Assembly (NCBI GenBank): GCA_900380265.1
Contig: LR025083.1
Coordinates: 372,001 to 436,000 of the forward strand
Direction of reading: 5' to 3'
Length of the DNA: 64,000 bases
From: Serratia symbiotica
GTDB taxonomy: Bacteria; Pseudomonadota; Gammaproteobacteria; Enterobacterales; Enterobacteriaceae
The position numbers and the translations under genes are program-made. This document shows positions 9,238 to 21,600 of this stretch, piece by piece. The first letter of the stretch is position 1. Each line of letters opens with the position of its first letter. The notes below the pieces were generated by a model. It worked only from the letters and a program-made list of their open reading frames with translations, made no database searches and was not told where the DNA came from.

Positions 9238-12200
9238 TGAGAATGCATGGGTTATTCGCAGCTAGTCTTTTTAGGTTTCATTGAAACCCTAGATGGGTTC
9301 AATAAAACCTTAGCGTAGGTATTATCAGGAACGCTAATACAGCGGAACCACACACAGTGGTACTTTTTATACAAAATAAATTTAAGTGCACCTTTTAAGT
9401 TAGATTAATAATATATGTAATCTATAATTAATTTAATCACTTGGTAGAGTAATTTTATAAAATTATCTACTAACTAGGTTAGTTAACGATATTTTGCTAT
9501 AAACATTCATAAGTAAATAACCAGTTTGATATTATTTGTATCCTGTACATTACTAATTTATCTTAAAATTGATAATTTATTATTCAGTCTTTTCACTGAG
9601 GCGATCGAGGCTTCCTGTGTATTATTGGTTGATATACACATCTGGCTATTAACAGTAAAAGCTATTTTTACAAATACGTGGTGGAATGTAATCATTATTT
9701 AGCAACAACTATATAAATAAACTATAAATACAATATAGGAAGTTAATGTATTTATAGGCTTCGTTGTTTTGTTTTTAGCATAGAACTATTTACTTGGGTT
9801 TATCATATATCTGCGTGATTTAAAAAAGCAATTTAACCTTGTTATCATTTATAAATATTGATATAAGCATGAATATTCATAGTTTTATGTTTTTAAGTTT
9901 TGCATTTATTTTGGTAGATCTAACAAAATAAACATAAGTGATATTTCTATAATGTATATGAGATAGGGCAGGTAGATACTGCGTTTTATATATCATATTG
10001 GTGAATATTGATTCTTAGCAGCTTTGCAAGCCTTAAATTTTTAAACTAATCTTAATTATTCCGTATTAAATTTATTATTTGTGCTTCTTAGCCTATCATT
10101 CGGATATAAAGCTATCATCTTTTATTCACAGAGTGAATAGGGAATAACATTTACTTGACTTTGAACTTTTCAACACCAAATAAGTGCCTAGATGATTTCT
10201 TATGGCCATGCTTTCTTTACGTTATATATAAATAAAATTAGATTTTGTTTTGCGAATATTTGTTCCGTAGTTACGTAAATCTTAATCAACTTGTTAATCA
10301 AATTCCTGGTTGGTAAATAATTTCGGTGAGTATTAATACGGCGGAGTATGCATATTAACTAATAGAATTATATATTACAAAATACTTTTATTTCATATTA
10401 GTGCTTTATGTATGTAAATAATTTTTAAAACACAGATCAAATATATAATATATGTAAAATATAGTCTAGTACCAGTAACTAATTCACTTTTTATCAGAAA
10501 TGATATTTATTTAAATATACTGATCCAGTAAACTAAATTAGTCTACATACCTAAATTATAATTTATTTATTTATATTAAATTTAATAGTAAATATTTTTA
10601 AACAGCACATGTTTATATACAATAAATACGTGCTGTTATTAATTCATTGCGACACCTGAGTTTGGATTAAAATCCTATAATTTAAATCTGTAATATATGT
10701 TTACTTTTAATTTCATAAATTAACTTATTAACTTAATAAATAAAGTTAATTTCAATAGTAATTAGAGTTATTAATTGTTGAGACATCTATATTCATAGAT
10801 TGACTATTTTGGTTGTTAGTACCGTAATCTTTGGTGTTTTGTTCAAAAGTAAATTAGGTGAGCGACACTTATAATAATAAATATAATTATAGTTGAGGGC
10901 TATATCATTAGTTTGGTCTAAATGTTACTGAACGTCCCTGGAAGCTGTAATCGCCTTTGTGGAAATCATCATTTCTTTTAATTTTACCTGTAGCCACTAA
11001 ATTCTTACTCTTATTAAGAGTAGTAGTGATGAATTTTTATTCACAAAATAATAAATTATTTCAATGCTATAGGATCGCAGCCCTTCGCGTTTACTGTTTA
11101 TTTTAGCATAGTAAGGTATTCGAACATATTGCTATTTGCTAACACCCAAAATAGCTATTAGTATTTGATACTGTATTATTTATTATAACACAGAAATATA
11201 TTATTAAAGTAGTTTCTAACGAAACGTATAATTATTTAATATAATTACTAATGACTTTAATTCCAAAAGCAGATATATAAAAAATTATAATTTATTAGTG
11301 TGAAGTGAGTAGGAAATTATACCATGCGAGCATGTAAACGGAGCATTACGCAAGTATTATTCTGCGGCTTTCTATAATAAAACATTTTCAATAGATAAGG
11401 TTTATGGGAGCGATAATAATCGCAGACTCAATCTTTATATATATGCTAAATCAGCAGTTGATGAGAAGGGTTAGAGAATTAGTATTAAATATCATCTATT
11501 CCAACACTAATTATATAATGGTATATTTGATTGCTTTCTGATGGTACTCGGTGCTTTTACTCACCCCTTTCAGATAAACATTATTTATCTCTCGCTAGTT
11601 ATAATTTATAGTATGAAACTCAAATATTTCTTCTGCTAGAGCGGCTGGATAAGGGTTTAGCTCATACTAGGGTATTTATCAACCCTAGAGTTTATATAGA
11701 TATAAGAAATGTCATATTAGATCTTTCCGTGTATGGCAGGATTAGTAGGAATAACCTAATGAACTTTTTTGAATAGTTACTTGGATTGCATTTTCTTGAA
11801 CTTTAGTGCTTGTTTCCTGTTTTGGTTTATGAGTTAATGCTAAGGATTTTCTTCGCACACCTTTATTAAAGGTATGTATCGATTGAATAGACTCTTGAAC
11901 TTATGCTGTATCTGTAAATTCTAGATAGTTGCTTGAAGCCGAGATAGCATACGCAGATATTGTCATATAAGTTCACTTATATTGCTTCTGATATTTATAT
12001 ATCAGATTTTTTATTGTACTGTAAACATACAACCAGCCAATCTAAATAGTCTGATAGATTGAGTGTCTCACTACTAGAATCAAACTTAATATTTATTTTA
12101 TGAAAGCACATATTAAATCTCATTATTATCTTCCGATCCGAAGTAAGGATTTGTCTTTGCTGTTTAGGTTTGATATTTGTATTTTTTGTGGAACCAACTA

Positions 12201-12400
12201 AAGGTATTACTTTGAACTATTTAGTAGTGAGGTAAATATCCATTTATATATTATAATCATTAGTAAGGAATATATAAATAGGTCCATCTTCCTGCGTGCA
12301 GTGTATCGATTGATAAATGAGAATAGGCGTTATCGTTTTGTAGGTCTACAGTGCATCGCTTGTCTTTATTTCAGTAATCTCATTAGCCTGATGCTGTTCA
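9238..12400. other. Very AT-rich gene-free segment
   Basis: About 3.2 kb with roughly 20-30% G+C by eye, made of runs such as tatata and taaataa. Stop codons are dense in all frames and no conserved protein fragment was recognised. A small palindrome, ggtttca (9274-9280) and tgaaacc (9282-9288), lies just after nadD and could be a remnant of its transcript end. The enterobacterial neighbours expected after nadD (rsfS, rlmH, mrdA) were not recognised. Most likely this is old decayed DNA that has drifted to the local mutational composition. Confidence 0.6.
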
Positions 12401-15400
12401 TCAATGGGTTCGTTTATAGGTGTTGAAAGAGAAGATGAAGATCATCAGAAAAGTAAAGAATTAATATAATCGGATACCAAAGCTTAACTCTTGCGGATCT
12501 GATCGCGATTATGGGGGTTTGCCTTGGCAAACTATTTGAGGTTGTTCTTAAAAGCAAACACAAGCTTGGTGTAGTTGAAAAAGGCTTATTGGTGATGTGT
12601 TTGTAGTTGTTAAGTGTCGTCACAGATATATCTCCATATTTCTTACTCTATGGGCGTGTCATCGATATCCCGCTATGGCTGGCCTTACTTCTCTTTCATC
12701 ATCATTATAGCAATAGAGCATAATTTAGGGTATTGTTATTTTTCAGCTATTATTCGAGTTCGCTGTATAGCACTATCTTAAAAGGATAGCTAGTTTGTTT
12801 TGGATTCTCACCCATAATCGTCTAATACTCATAACGTTATGGATTCTTGCTGACGTCCGACCAAGCGCCTATCTGTCGCAGTAGATATTCCGCCTGTTTC
12901 CTGTGACCAGATTCCTAAAACTCTACCTCTCCAGAATTGGCGAGGTATTCCATTTATTTCGACTATGTTTTACTGGAAATTGATCGGTTTAAGTACAGAC
13001 AACAGTAATATTTTCTGTACGATTCGCGTCAACCTTAAGGTGAACAAGGCTTAATCAACTACCTGTTTGATCGAAAATACAAAGATGTAGATTACTGCTC
13101 TAACCTTTCCGGTTATCCGAAAATTAATAGTTGAATCATTTTATCTCGGCTGCATCATCCCATTCTATCGTGATATTGTCAGAAACTGCAGCCTGGTTGC
13201 TAGCAGCGGGACCATAGCTGTTATATACCCCTACCTGGGTTTTATTCGCATAGTTGGCTGTTAGATTAAAGTGAATAACATCTAGGTGTCCTGTATTCCG
13301 GATAAAGATAGTGGTCTTTAAAACCAGTTCCGAAGATCTTGTGAGCTCATAAAGAGGTGTATAACAATTAGACAATAAATCCTATTGGATGCATGGTACC
13401 CTATAGTTCGAAAGATACAGTATAGCATGGTTGACTTAATTGCAATATCCACTCAAATGGCTAAAATAATTGCAATCAGTTGCATTTTAAGACTATCAAA
13501 ATCACTAGTTATATATGTATTACTCATTCCAAAATGGAAGGTGCCTAAAAAATGCGTTGTTCCAGCACCATTTGATGCGCATGTGTATACTGCTTCCGAA
13601 GGACATCCTGTGCCCAGTGGCTTGTTTATTCGGTATATAGAAACTGAACATCATACTACCGCCCCGACGGCTTTACATCCCCCTGCATCGCCCTTTCCTA
13701 ACATCAATCAAACATGTCTTATTTCTGCTAAAGCTACGATATATATTGTATTTCATATCGGTCGCTTATTGCGGCTGTCCGTATTTCTATTTCCAGACTG
13801 TACCTTGTAATCAAGAGTTGATAATGGGCTTTTCTCCGCTCAGTGACATTAATTTCATTTTTCATCGGTCGTTAAACTAGACTTTCCGAAACTTTGGTAG
13901 AGATGTGTTGATGAAACTTTCTAGTTAATAATTTAGTTTATGTTAAGTGATAAAGAACGCTACGCTATATTTTATAAACTTTCAGTTGCCTATTCTCATG
14001 TGTGTTAAACGGACAACCTATTGTCACTTATTGGCGCCTATCAATCTATAGTAACTTCACGAGGCAGTGAATTGCTCAGAATGTCTTTTCAGCGTAATAC
14101 TTTAAACAGCTTCCGACAACATAGGATGCACCTCCTACAGTGGTTTTGCTTACTCGCTTTATCTAGATTGGTTACTTTCCACTATCTCTGTTGTAACCTA
14201 CTGTGTTTACAAAAAAATTGATTAGTCAGTGTCTCCCTAATCAGGCTAAGGGAAGTAGTGTGCGCTTGTCCTACAAGTTATAGTGCTAGTTGTAATTGTG
14301 ATCACCACCATTGCGGTTGACAAAAGGCGAAAGAGCAGCCTGATTCCGAATCAGTAGAGATATTCAGCTCCGCCAGGAGACCCGTGCCCTTGGAATAAAA
14401 TCTTCGGCCATTCGCCATGCCTGGCATCAACTACTGGCATCGCGTCGAGCTTACTCTTATAGTAGAACGTTAATACGCAATTTTAATACGCGCGACCCGA
14501 GCGAATTCTGCTTTGCATGCATGATCAGTTTACCTTAGCTTGATGATCCAGAAAGTATCCGGAACACAGTGTTCGTGCGCGCTTGCTTTTGCATCTATAT
14601 GCCATTTCATAAAGCAAAAGTGCTGAAGGCCAGGTAGAAGGCAGATTGACAGTATTTTCTAAAAATATTCATGAGACATTCGAGAGATGATTTAAAGACA
14701 GATATCTTTTATTTTTTCTCATCAGCGCCTTATCGTCAAAGCAATTACCTGATCTAGCACTGCTAACGCTCGCCTAATATATCCGCCGGCTCTTAATGAC
14801 TGAGATTTTGATGCGCAAGAATCGCATAGTCGCTGACAGGTAGCGCTAATAATCCTATAGGAGAATGGATAGGGTGAAGGGAATATCTCAACTGGGTTAC
14901 TATGCGCCTGTGGTAAGGTGTTGGCACTGGTGCGGTACGGTCTCTATCAGAGCGTAGCTTCCTGCAGGCAACGCCTTGTTGATTCAGGTATTGGAGGTTG
15001 TAAAAAAGTCGTGAAATGGCGTTTATAGCGTTGACTAGATATGCGAGAAATGCAAGTGAAGTGCTTCACTAAGAGGAAACTGAAACTATTACGGTCAGTT
15101 TGTTCAACTTCTTAAAGGAGCGGGTCCCCGAGCCATTCTGGCTGATTGTCGTTTGTTAGCTGCCTGTATTTCATCAGCTTTGCAATCGAGGCGTGAGTTA
15201 CAGCCATGGAGAATAATAAAGAAAAAGTGATGCCTATAGTGTATGGAATGGACGTTTCAAACAGCGACGCCCTGCGATATTAAATAGCAACTTATGAAGG
15301 ACAGATGACGGATTTTAAAAAGTAAAAATAAGTGGCAACTAGCAGGGGATCTGCTCATGTTAGGGAAAGCAGTTTATTGTATTTTAGTACGTGCCTCTGG

Positions 15401-18100
15401 CCTGCAAGTTAAGGGACTAGCAATATGTAAAGTTGTTACCAGAACATGAAGTAGGAGCATAGCTAAAGGACATTTAAATCTGCTCAACATATTCAACCGA
15501 TATGTGTGTGAGAGTTCTGGATTCAAGTCGGCAAGGTAATAGGTGATAGCGTATTTGTATGGAAATTGTAATTAAAACTATTCCATTTCCTCTACTTAGT
15601 AGTTTATCCGTTATACTAGTCAAGGTCGGGAAGTTTCATTATGAGAAAAACAACCAAAATGTCTCTAAAGTAACCGGATAACGGCTTTATAACTGAAGCT
15701 AAGTTACATATATTTCGCGTATCTTAACAATGCTCGTTGTTAAAGAGCGGTCACTTTAGACCGAAACAAATATTTTAACTATAATAAATAGTCATAGATT
15801 AGGCTTGAATACTCCCGACAGCCATTTATCCTTAACTCCATTAAGCAAGACTGCTAAGATTGAGATGAGCACACTACGGGACTATTGAATACTTTCTGAC
15901 CGTAGATGATAAAAAAGATGCGTATCACATAGCTAGATAGTTAGATTGTATCTCCGTACGCTACAGATAGAGCACCTGGTGCAATCGTTGCTATATTTAA
16001 GTAGGTTGACGATGTGTATGCATCATCTGCACTGCTATCTAAAGTCGCAAATACCGTTAATAGCCAGACCAGATAGTGGTAGATGTTGTCTGGACAAACT
16101 GCATCCGATTTGTATTGACTATGGACTTAGAGTAGTGCATTGCCATCTCAGACAGATCAACTAGGTGTATATTTTGATCTAGGCATTCATCCTAAGAATT
16201 GGGGAAATCTTTTAGGTGTATAGGTGGTAGAAATCAAGAGGCGAATTTCTCTTCTATAGGTTGATCGGACTGAGAAATGGGGCTAGTATATTTTCTCGCC
16301 TGGCAGCAAGAGTTGAACGGTTTCAAGATGGGGTAAACAGATTTCTCATCAGATATACACTCAGTAGTGAATGTATCCATAGGGTTATGCAATAGTCTGC
16401 AAAACAGGTTCAGCAAATGACTGCTAAGTCGTTAGGAGGGGTTTAGAACAGCTTATCTGATGTTCTAAATCAAGAAGTTGTGCTAAGGCGCTGGATATGA
16501 TGCTGCCTGATTGGATTATCACTCTCTGTAAATTTGCAATAAATTGCGTATACACTGGAAAATATAAATACGTTATTCAGTTGCTCACCTAATACCTGTA
16601 AGGGAAGTAATACTATAAAGCTTATAGTATCCGTTGATCAGGACTATCGATATAACCATCAACCGTATAGGTTTTCGGATAGATGATATAGTGAGGAAAG
16701 TTATTTGTCTTTAAGTAAAGAGTGCGTCAAAAATGTAATGTACTGGTCTAGACCTCGCGAATGCTCTAGAGTTTGATTATTGAGTTCATTGCTAGGTTGT
16801 ATGATGCGATTGTATGCGGCCGCAGCTATACACAATTATTTATATGTTGCTTGAGTCGCCGGGTGCTGGGCAAGTTGAAAAGATTATTACAGGGCGCTAC
16901 AACCATTACCATTAATGTCATCCCACCTCTATTTTATGGAAGCTTCCCTGTTAAGTCCAATTTTTGGTGTGGTGATTCCTGTCTTGTGATCTGGGTTGGT
17001 TGGTATGTGATCCAGTTTTTAATGGCAATATCCGGTTCTGTTGCCAGCCTCAAGGAATGCAAATTGATTATCAATGCATGGAAGCTATACAAAGAAGGTA
17101 ACTTCTTATATTAAATAAATATCAGGTGAATAGTTCGTTCCGGACATTGGGATTCATCTTGTAGTTGTTAAATAGCCAAAACATGCGGGCTATGTTTGCC
17201 CGTTAGTGCAATCAGGGCACGTTTGTAGTATTTACCTTTCTTGCCATTACAGAGACTAGTTACTACTCATTGTTATTTTAGAGCTGATCAGGACAAAGAA
17301 TGCCAAGATATAGCTTTCGCGATTTTGTTATTGTTACTAAATGAGCTTTCCTTCTGAAGGAAAGTGTCGTGGTATTCACTCAAAATAGGCACTAAATTTG
17401 CGATCATTCCTAAAATTATGACTATTACTTATGCTGCTGATGATATGTTATCCGCCATAATGTCTAATCTTTTGAAGGATATAAATAATTGCGCACAGAA
17501 TGACCTCTATTCAGTTACTAAATTGATTTTTCACTTTTCATTATCATGCCCATGCCCTTTTTAAAAAGGGTACCGTAATTGTATTTTACTAGCCCGGTGA
17601 ACCTCAAGAGTTTGTGAAATACTAGAAAATTTTTAACGGACTGAGGTAGAACAATATCCAGTTTGCTCAGTACAGCGCTTATTCGAATAAGCAGCGCAAG
17701 TCTATCACGTAGATAAGCACGATGAGATTTATAGATAGATTACCCCATTTCCTTTTTATCAACGTCCTGGTCCAGTAATTTTGCACAGTTGCATCCCTCT
17801 CTTGTATAAAGAGGTGGACTGTGCAATAATCTTAAGTAGATATACGCGCCGAACAAACATCTTTTCTAAGCTTACTTTCTCATTGTTGTCACCACTTCAA
17901 AAGGGATACATAATTCATTTTCCACTCGATTGGTACGCTCAATATTACGTACGATGCACTTTGCAAAGTAATTGATCAGCGTGAAAGCTGATTCATATGC
18001 TTTCATTTACGTAGGATCTTAAAGTTAGCTATACCTTCTGCTATTATATTACATAAATTGGCGAGATGTGATCTGGAAGCCAATCCAGTTCTATGATGAG
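12401..18100. other. Gene-free segment of ordinary composition
   Basis: About 5.7 kb at roughly 38-50% G+C, well above the flanking AT-rich blocks. Several open frames of 60-141 codons occur: minus strand 13136-13375, plus strand 13385-13810, plus strand 16773-17114. None has a recognisable domain, a good ribosome site or a partner gene. The composition suggests younger pseudogenes than in the AT-rich blocks, but I could not name one. Confidence 0.5.
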
Positions 18101-21100
18101 TGGAGTATAGTGATCATTAGGATCTTGATGCTGATTGAGTGGGCCGGATTTTTAATAATTAGATGAATTGTAAAGAGTTAAATAAATCAAATTTGGAATA
18201 TTTTACACTAAGTAAATAAATGATAGTCTCATATAGAGACTTCTTGCATCATATTTTAAATATAAAAATAAATTATAATGAATTTTTATTTCATTTAGGA
18301 ATAGTAGTTTTATTTACAGCTCCATGAATTCAATATGCAGATTAGTTATTCGTTTATAACTGGCTTGTCAAAGAGATCGATAATGTCTGTATTTTTATCA
18401 CTTACCTAAACAATAGGTAAGGTATTGTAAATATTGTTCCGACTGCTTGCTAGCACTTATATACTTTATATAAAATAACTGGAAATATCTTTAAAATATG
18501 GAAATTGTATATATAATATGTCACTACGAGTGATAATTTATTAACAATCAATTCGATATATCGATTTATATTAATGGTAGCTGACAAAATATCGGATTTA
18601 TGATTTTAGAATTGGATTTTGTGACTTTACCTAAAAAGACTAGTTAGTAAATTACTAACAGGTTAGCCGATACTGTATTTGAATTTAGATACATAAGCGT
18701 GCTATTTAGAAATACAATCTCATTGTAGATCAATGAGCACTGGTTTTTTGACACGCGCTTCGGTAGCTATTAAAAACCGAGATACAAACGCATTCGACTT
18801 AGTGCTTTAAATCGTACCATCCCTATCTTGCAACTTATTTTAATAAGCCGGTAGTTTGCAAGCCTATATTTATAAATACACTATTAAAAGGCATCTCTTA
18901 GAGAAAACATGTTAACTGTCAGCCTAGTAATGTAAAAGTGCTAAAGAATTCATACGATAAGCGATATAGATGATTATCTAGTGGCAGGGGACTCACAGAG
19001 TGAGTAGATGATGTAATCTGAATTACAAACGGAAATAAATCTAATCAATGTGATGCCGAATTTGATGGGTAGGCTAACAAAAAGAATTTTATATGTTAGT
19101 AGCTAAACCTTAATATGCTTAATATAACGATCGATAGGGTGGTTTAGAATCGGACAAGGCATATTAGTTAACATAACTAAGTAAAATTCCAAACCGAATT
19201 ATATCAACTAAACTATATGGCTCTGTTAGTTATTAGTGGCACATTTAAATGTACATTAGTGGCTGTCGTGGAGAACTGAAAGGTAGATAAGGGAAATTAC
19301 CTTTCATATGCAATGTTTCTTTTAAAGAAATCAAAAAATGAGTGGCTAATTATTTTATATTAAGTAGCAATTTCAGGAATTGATCAATTTGTCAAATATA
19401 AATGTACTGGTTGGTAAGAGAAAACTTTCAACGACATCACACTTTATAATGTATCAGTGTAAAATTTTAATTTAAAACAGTCTGAGTTAGTACTATAAAA
19501 TTAAGAAATTAGAAGTCGCTTATGTTAATAGATTTAATTACAGCTATTTCACGTTAACAATAATTATAAGTTAACTAGAATATTATTGGGAATAAACCTA
19601 TTCGTCAAATACTTCAGTAAAAACACTATTATTTAGAATTAATCGTCTGGAAGATCAGTGTCTTGTGCGCCTTAGCAGAATCCTATCTAGACATTATACT
19701 GTTCAAGAAACCGATACGAGGAATGGAGTCTTGTTATCGTAGCAGAGGCTGAATACTCATTCTTGCTTCAGTCGTAGCCTACGTTGTACACAATTCATAA
19801 CCTTTAGGATTTCCCTAGGCAAGAAATTAGAAGCGAGGATATGAAAGTGCTAGCATAGGGTTAGATGTAATGATGGGTAGCGGATTCGGGTTGTTAAAAC
19901 AAGAAAAGAATATCACTGGTGGTAAACGCAGGGTCCAGAAATAACCTATGATCTTTAGCTAGAGTGAGAAGGGTTTAGTTATCAGTTAGAGGAAAATAAA
20001 CCCCCGCGTCTAATTAGCAAGAGCTCGACTATATAGTATACAGCACTGTTGCTGCCTGAGGGAACTGCGTTAGGAACTGTGCATAACGATATTGACTAGT
20101 TAACGGAGTGCCGTATTATCACCTGCTGCTTACAGTGATACAGACGGACTCAATTATTTTAACAGGAATCAGATATGGGATGTCGATAACGATTGCACAA
20201 TCAGTACTCGCCTATTACAGAGAGAAACTCGTGCTAACCTGAGTAGGGTTTACCATAAATACCGTAATCAGAGAACAGTGTTAACTTGAAGATAAAGATC
20301 TCTCGATATAGCTAGTGCATGTTACTGATAGTCACTCATACTACTTCTAGTATTAGCTATATATCAATATAGGTTTTATTGAAAAATCTTTTTAATATAT
20401 CAAAAAAAGAATTACATGAATCCTTTTTATGCGAGTACACTCGGGTAACCTGTTTGTTTTTCAAATAATAGGCAATAGGACCTCAAGTGATTATATAAAG
20501 GACTATTTAATAATAGATAGTGTGCGTTAGCATTTATGGGTTTAATAGTTGAGCCTGTTGTATTGTAAAGCTAAATTCACTTCATACTTTCATATGCTCA
20601 CTTTTCTTAAATTGTTCTATATAAGTTATAAGATATCTTGCAGAGTGCGGCCTTTACTATTTATATAACCATAAACGTTTCTTGATTTATCATCATATGG
20701 AATATCTTGAGTTACGACTATTCAATATAAGCAAGGTTATATTATATAACAATACAATTCGTGTTATGGATGAAATAAAGGTATCGCCAAAATCCTTTTC
20801 TAAAATTTAAAAAATTTTGATACTGCAGATAAGCTATGCATCAGCTATGGATATAATCAAATGTAAGCCGGTGGGTTTAACTTAAGTCAATGATATATTA
20901 GTAGGTAATAATTATAGAATACTATAGGCGGTCAATTAACGGTGTGCAATCTCGGTTGTTTGAATGGTCTGACTAATACAATAAAAATGATCAGGCGTAT
21001 AATTAACTATGGTGTTATTACCAGTAATAGAGGCTTCGTCGTCCGAATCTGCTTGTCAGGTGGAAATAAAAGCTGCAACCGTTATTTTTTAAAATAATAA
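18101..21100. other. Second AT-rich gene-free segment
   Basis: About 3 kb, mostly 22-35% G+C, with frequent stops in all six frames and no protein similarity that I recognise. It resembles the 9.2-12.4 kb block. No RNA gene signature (tRNA T-loop, RNase P or tmRNA core) was found by eye. Confidence 0.55.
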
Positions 21101-21146
21101 ATAAGAGGCTATTTTTATATAATGGTAATATAGCATAGGTGCTGAT

Positions 21147-21159
21147 AGGCTATTAGCCT
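21147..21159. repeat. Short perfect palindrome
   Basis: The arms aggcta (21147-21152) and tagcct (21154-21159) flank a single base. It is the first of three palindromes within 140 bases. Confidence 0.45.
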
Positions 21160-21217
21160 CATGTATAGCATATGAGTGAGTATCCGTAGATGATATTTCT
21201 GCGTCATTGGGGAGTAC

Positions 21218-21251
21218 CTCACCGTATCGGCCTCTTCCGATACGACATGAG
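21218..21251. repeat. Stem-loop with 8-bp perfect stem
   Basis: The arms cgtatcgg (21223-21230) and ccgatacg (21237-21244) enclose a 6-base loop. The outer tetramers ctca (21218-21221) and tgag (21248-21251) can extend the stem across a small internal loop. No T-run follows on either strand, so it is not a standard intrinsic terminator. Confidence 0.6.
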
Positions 21252-21260
21252 CTAAGTAAC

Positions 21261-21287
21261 GCACCACGATACTAAGTATCGTGGTGC
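21261..21287. repeat. 27-bp near-perfect palindrome
   Basis: The arms gcaccacgatact (21261-21273) and agtatcgtggtgc (21275-21287) are exact reverse complements around one central base. It lies 10 bases after the preceding stem-loop, in otherwise decayed sequence, and is followed by ttcggtt rather than a T-run. It could be a protein-binding site, a transcript-end hairpin or a mobile palindromic element; no call is possible from sequence alone. Confidence 0.65.
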
Positions 21288-21354
21288 TTCGGTTATGAAG
21301 TGTTATAGCGTCTGGAAAAGGAATTCCAGTAATAGTAACGTCCTAATAATCGGC

Positions 21355-21600
21355 TAGGCACAAGGATTAAGTGCAACATCATTCGGCGGTATACTGAATA
21401 GAGGCAAATTCTATGTAGATTACCGCTATAGTGACGTTCATATTCGAACCATTAATGGCAATGATACCGAAACTGGAAGCATCATACACTCCCGAGTAGC
21501 TGTTGCTTTTAAGGTTCGTCAAGTCTTAAAGGCAATTAAGAGAAAGAGGGCCAGGTGGGAGGGCAAGATTCGGCAGTAGGTCGCTTATATCATGGTGGGA
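21355..21600 (+). other. Open reading fragment without a start codon, unidentified
   Basis: After a TAG just before 21355, a plus-strand frame stays open for about 77 codons to a TAG near 21580. It includes the readable stretches SATSFGGILNRGKFYVDYRY and SDVHIRTINGNDTETG. There is no ATG or ribosome site. The amino-acid mix is protein-like, but I recognise no family. It may be a late-stage pseudogene fragment or chance. Confidence 0.3.

Noticed and set aside
16773-17114. 113-codon plus-strand open frame with hydrophobic parts
   Set aside because: No recognisable domain, no good ribosome site and no partner gene; a frame of this length is expected by chance in several kilobases of moderate-GC decayed DNA.
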